DNA from: a virus
IMG/VR virus record: IMGVR_UViG_3300035659_001474
Coordinates: 85,110-128,327 of that record
Direction: 5' to 3' (one strand)
DNA length: 43,218 nt
The position numbers and the translations under genes were made by a program. This document shows positions 41,775 through 43,218 of this stretch, piece after piece (positions within the stretch are counted from its first letter, which is position 1; every line of letters begins with the position of its first letter). Under the pieces are notes generated by a model. The model was given only the letters and a program-made list of their open reading frames with translations, was not told where the DNA came from and searched no databases.

Positions 41775-43218
41775 CTACGGCACAGATCCATTGACTTTGT
41801 ATGTAATAGAAAATTGAATATAATCTCGTATAAATAATCTAGCATTTAAACTAGAACTGTCTTTAGTTAAAGCTGCAATTCGTCCGCCTCCTCCAGTATT
41901 AGTTGATACTTTTATAAAATCATCACCTTCATAGGATGTTACTGTCCATGAAGGCCAATTGCCCGCGCCTGCGAAAGCTGTTGCAGTCATTTGTAGCACT
42001 CCAGTAACTGCATTATATGCTGTAATTTGTCCGACCATATAGTTAGTTGGAACATACGTATAATAAGCTGTAACTATTTCTCCGACTCTAAATGGCACAT
42101 TTGTTTGAACATTGAATGTCTTAGCTCCGACCCCAATTAAATTTGATGAAGCAGCAATAGTAGTACCAGTTACAAACATTGCAGCCGTACCATTACCCAA
42201 AAATACATTACCAGCAAAAGTATCTGGCACAGCCCAAGAGAAAGTTCCCACGGGTGTCAGGTACAATCCCGTAGTCCAGAAACTACTTGAAGTAATATTA
42301 ATATATCCTTCTAACATAATAGTTTGTGAACCTAACCACATCCATCTCACATGAGATCCTGCTTGAGTAACTGTTCCACCAGCTGAAGCAAATGATACAC
42401 TAATGCCATTTCCAACACCAACATCAAATGCTACGTCGTTCCATTGTCCCAAGATGCTAGTGCCATTGTCATTATAATAATTTGTCGCTCTTGCATTACT
42501 TACATGAACATTTGCTACTCGTTTTGCTGGTAATCCAATATCTTCTGTTCCTACAAGCGGCTCTAATATTCCTGAAAACTGAATATTACCACCAAGTTGA
42601 GGTTGCAACAATCTAGTCCAAATATTAGTAATATATGCATATGCATAATATTCCCCGCCAGAGCCTATTTGTGATGTCGGTGCATCTCTATCTGGCACCA
42701 TTCTATTACACTTAATCTCATAAATGTATCCATAAGCCCAATATCTAAATGCTTCACCTAATTGCGACAACATATCTATTTCGGGTGCAAATACACAACC
42801 AGATGTAGCACCTAAACCAAAAGTAGTTGTAAGCACTTGAGGTTGAATTGCACTGCAAGACACTCTATTACAAAATATATTACTTCTAAATCTTGCAACA
42901 GTACCAACGTCTAATGCATAACCAGGATCAGTCACTCCAATACCGACAAATCCAGTTGATCTCTTAATAGTTATAGCTGACGTAATATACGATCCACTAT
43001 CATTAAGTGCTTGTAATATCAAATCACTACCAGCATTTGCACCGGTCTCATTATTTGTCAGACCCCACGCCCACCTAAACTTATTTGCACTACTTCCAGT
43101 AGATATCATCCAATGTTTAACTGAATTTGGCGCAGCTCCTGGAGCTGTCGGCGAATATGATATAATCGAACCCTGTGTAACATCAAATCTTAGATAATTA
43201 TCACCACCCTCAGCTACA
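41775..43218 (-). CDS. Fibre-like virion protein, C-terminal part (start outside the window)
   Basis: The frame is open from the window edge; an internal Met at 43109 is not a convincing start because coding sequence (for example DNYLRFDVTQGSIISYSP) continues upstream of it. The readable 480 residues carry the fibre signature 'GFVGIGVTDPGYALDV' (compare VGIGTTSP.A.L.V in many fibres and their trimeric C-termini). Next is an 'NVHVSNARATNYYNDNGTSI' shaft-like stretch and a beta-rich end (MVGQITAYNAVTGVLQMTAT, then IRDYIQFSITYKVNGSVP). No chaperone or peptidase motif was recognised. The gene is convergent with the secreted-protein cassette and is coded upstream of the sheath. Receptor-binding or capsid/neck fibre are both possible. 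Confidence 0.65.
   Translation of the reverse strand, partial: VAEGGDNYLRFDVTQGSIISYSPTAPGAAPNSVKHWMISTGSSANKFRWAWGLTNNETGANAGSDLILQALNDSGSYITSAITIKRSTGFVGIGVTDPGYALDVGTVARFRSNIFCNRVSCSAIQPQVLTTTFGLGATSGCVFAPEIDMLSQLGEAFRYWAYGYIYEIKCNRMVPDRDAPTSQIGSGGEYYAYAYITNIWTRLLQPQLGGNIQFSGILEPLVGTEDIGLPAKRVANVHVSNARATNYYNDNGTSILGQWNDVAFDVGVGNGISVSFASAGGTVTQAGSHVRWMWLGSQTIMLEGYINITSSSFWTTGLYLTPVGTFSWAVPDTFAGNVFLGNGTAAMFVTGTTIAASSNLIGVGAKTFNVQTNVPFRVGEIVTAYYTYVPTNYMVGQITAYNAVTGVLQMTATAFAGAGNWPSWTVTSYEGDDFIKVSTNTGGGGRIAALTKDSSSLNARLFIRDYIQFSITYKVNGSVP

Noticed and set aside
41775-43218. Diversity-generating retroelement target at the 3' end of the fibre gene
   Set aside because: No reverse transcriptase, template repeat or near-repeat with A-specific changes is visible in the window.
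1-43218. Recoded stop codons as in some very large gut phages
   Set aside because: TAG ends several genes (gpI-like, gpJ-like, the 68- and 205-residue proteins) directly before ribosome sites or starts of the next gene, so it is used as a normal stop here.
1-43218. tRNA genes, CRISPR arrays, insertion sequences, integrase or attachment sites
   Set aside because: I looked for clover-leaf arms, regular direct repeats with spacers, and transposase or integrase motifs and found none.

Overview
The window is the tail and baseplate module of a large contractile-tailed (myovirus-like) bacteriophage, with a small two-gene cassette of non-phage character set into it. All recognisable phage genes are on the minus strand, so the region reads from right to left. 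The order (sheath, tube, tail-assembly-chaperone-like genes, tape measure, hub, spike, gp25-like wedge, gpJ-like wedge, gpI-like tail protein, tail-tip or fibre-type proteins) is the classical contractile-tail order. Genes are packed with stop/start overlaps (ATGA, TAATG) or gaps of a few bases. Ordinary stop codons are used, including TAG.

Layout from the right edge. 43218-41775 (-) is the C-terminal part of a fibre-like protein whose start lies outside the window. 40304-41714 (+) holds two convergent genes for small secreted proteins. The first ends in what looks like a type IX secretion (T9SS) sorting domain. The cassette has its own strong ribosome site and a factor-independent terminator. 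39929-40303 is a leader and intergenic region with several inverted repeats. 39928-36176 (-) encodes the sheath (carrying three inserted Ig-like modules), a small unknown protein and the tube, and closes with a hairpin terminator. 36053-33828 (-) encodes three proteins that share one domain and sit where tail-assembly chaperones sit. 33826-24994 (-) encodes the tape measure, two paralogous baseplate proteins, a gp27/gpD-like hub and a gp5/gpV-like spike. 24959-22956 (-) is an AT-rich intruder: a PD-(D/E)XK nuclease domain joined to about nine helix-turn-helix units. 22953-866 (-) encodes a three-repeat glycine-rich protein, a 1193-residue protein, small coiled-coil proteins, a 1.9-kresidue protein with about ten ASH-type Ig repeats, the gp25-like protein, the gpJ-like protein and a 2156-residue gpI-like protein with a long Ig/OmpL47-like N-terminal half. 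861-1 (-) holds a 44-residue mini-protein, a tail protein with the same N-terminal motif, and the start of one more gene.

The phage genes plausibly work together as one machine: a sheath-tube tail set by the tape measure, tipped by hub and spike, surrounded by wedges heavily decorated with Ig-like beta modules that probably bind host surface or extracellular polymers. The same few beta modules recur in sheath, wedge, gpJ-like, gpI-like and ASH-repeat proteins, which suggests module shuffling inside the operon.

Host: a T9SS-type tail on a cassette protein, if correct, points to a host in the Bacteroidota/Fibrobacterota group of lineages. This rests on one short domain and on the style of the two secreted proteins, so it is an inference. 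Function calls are from reading translations and recalled family patterns; no database search was possible.
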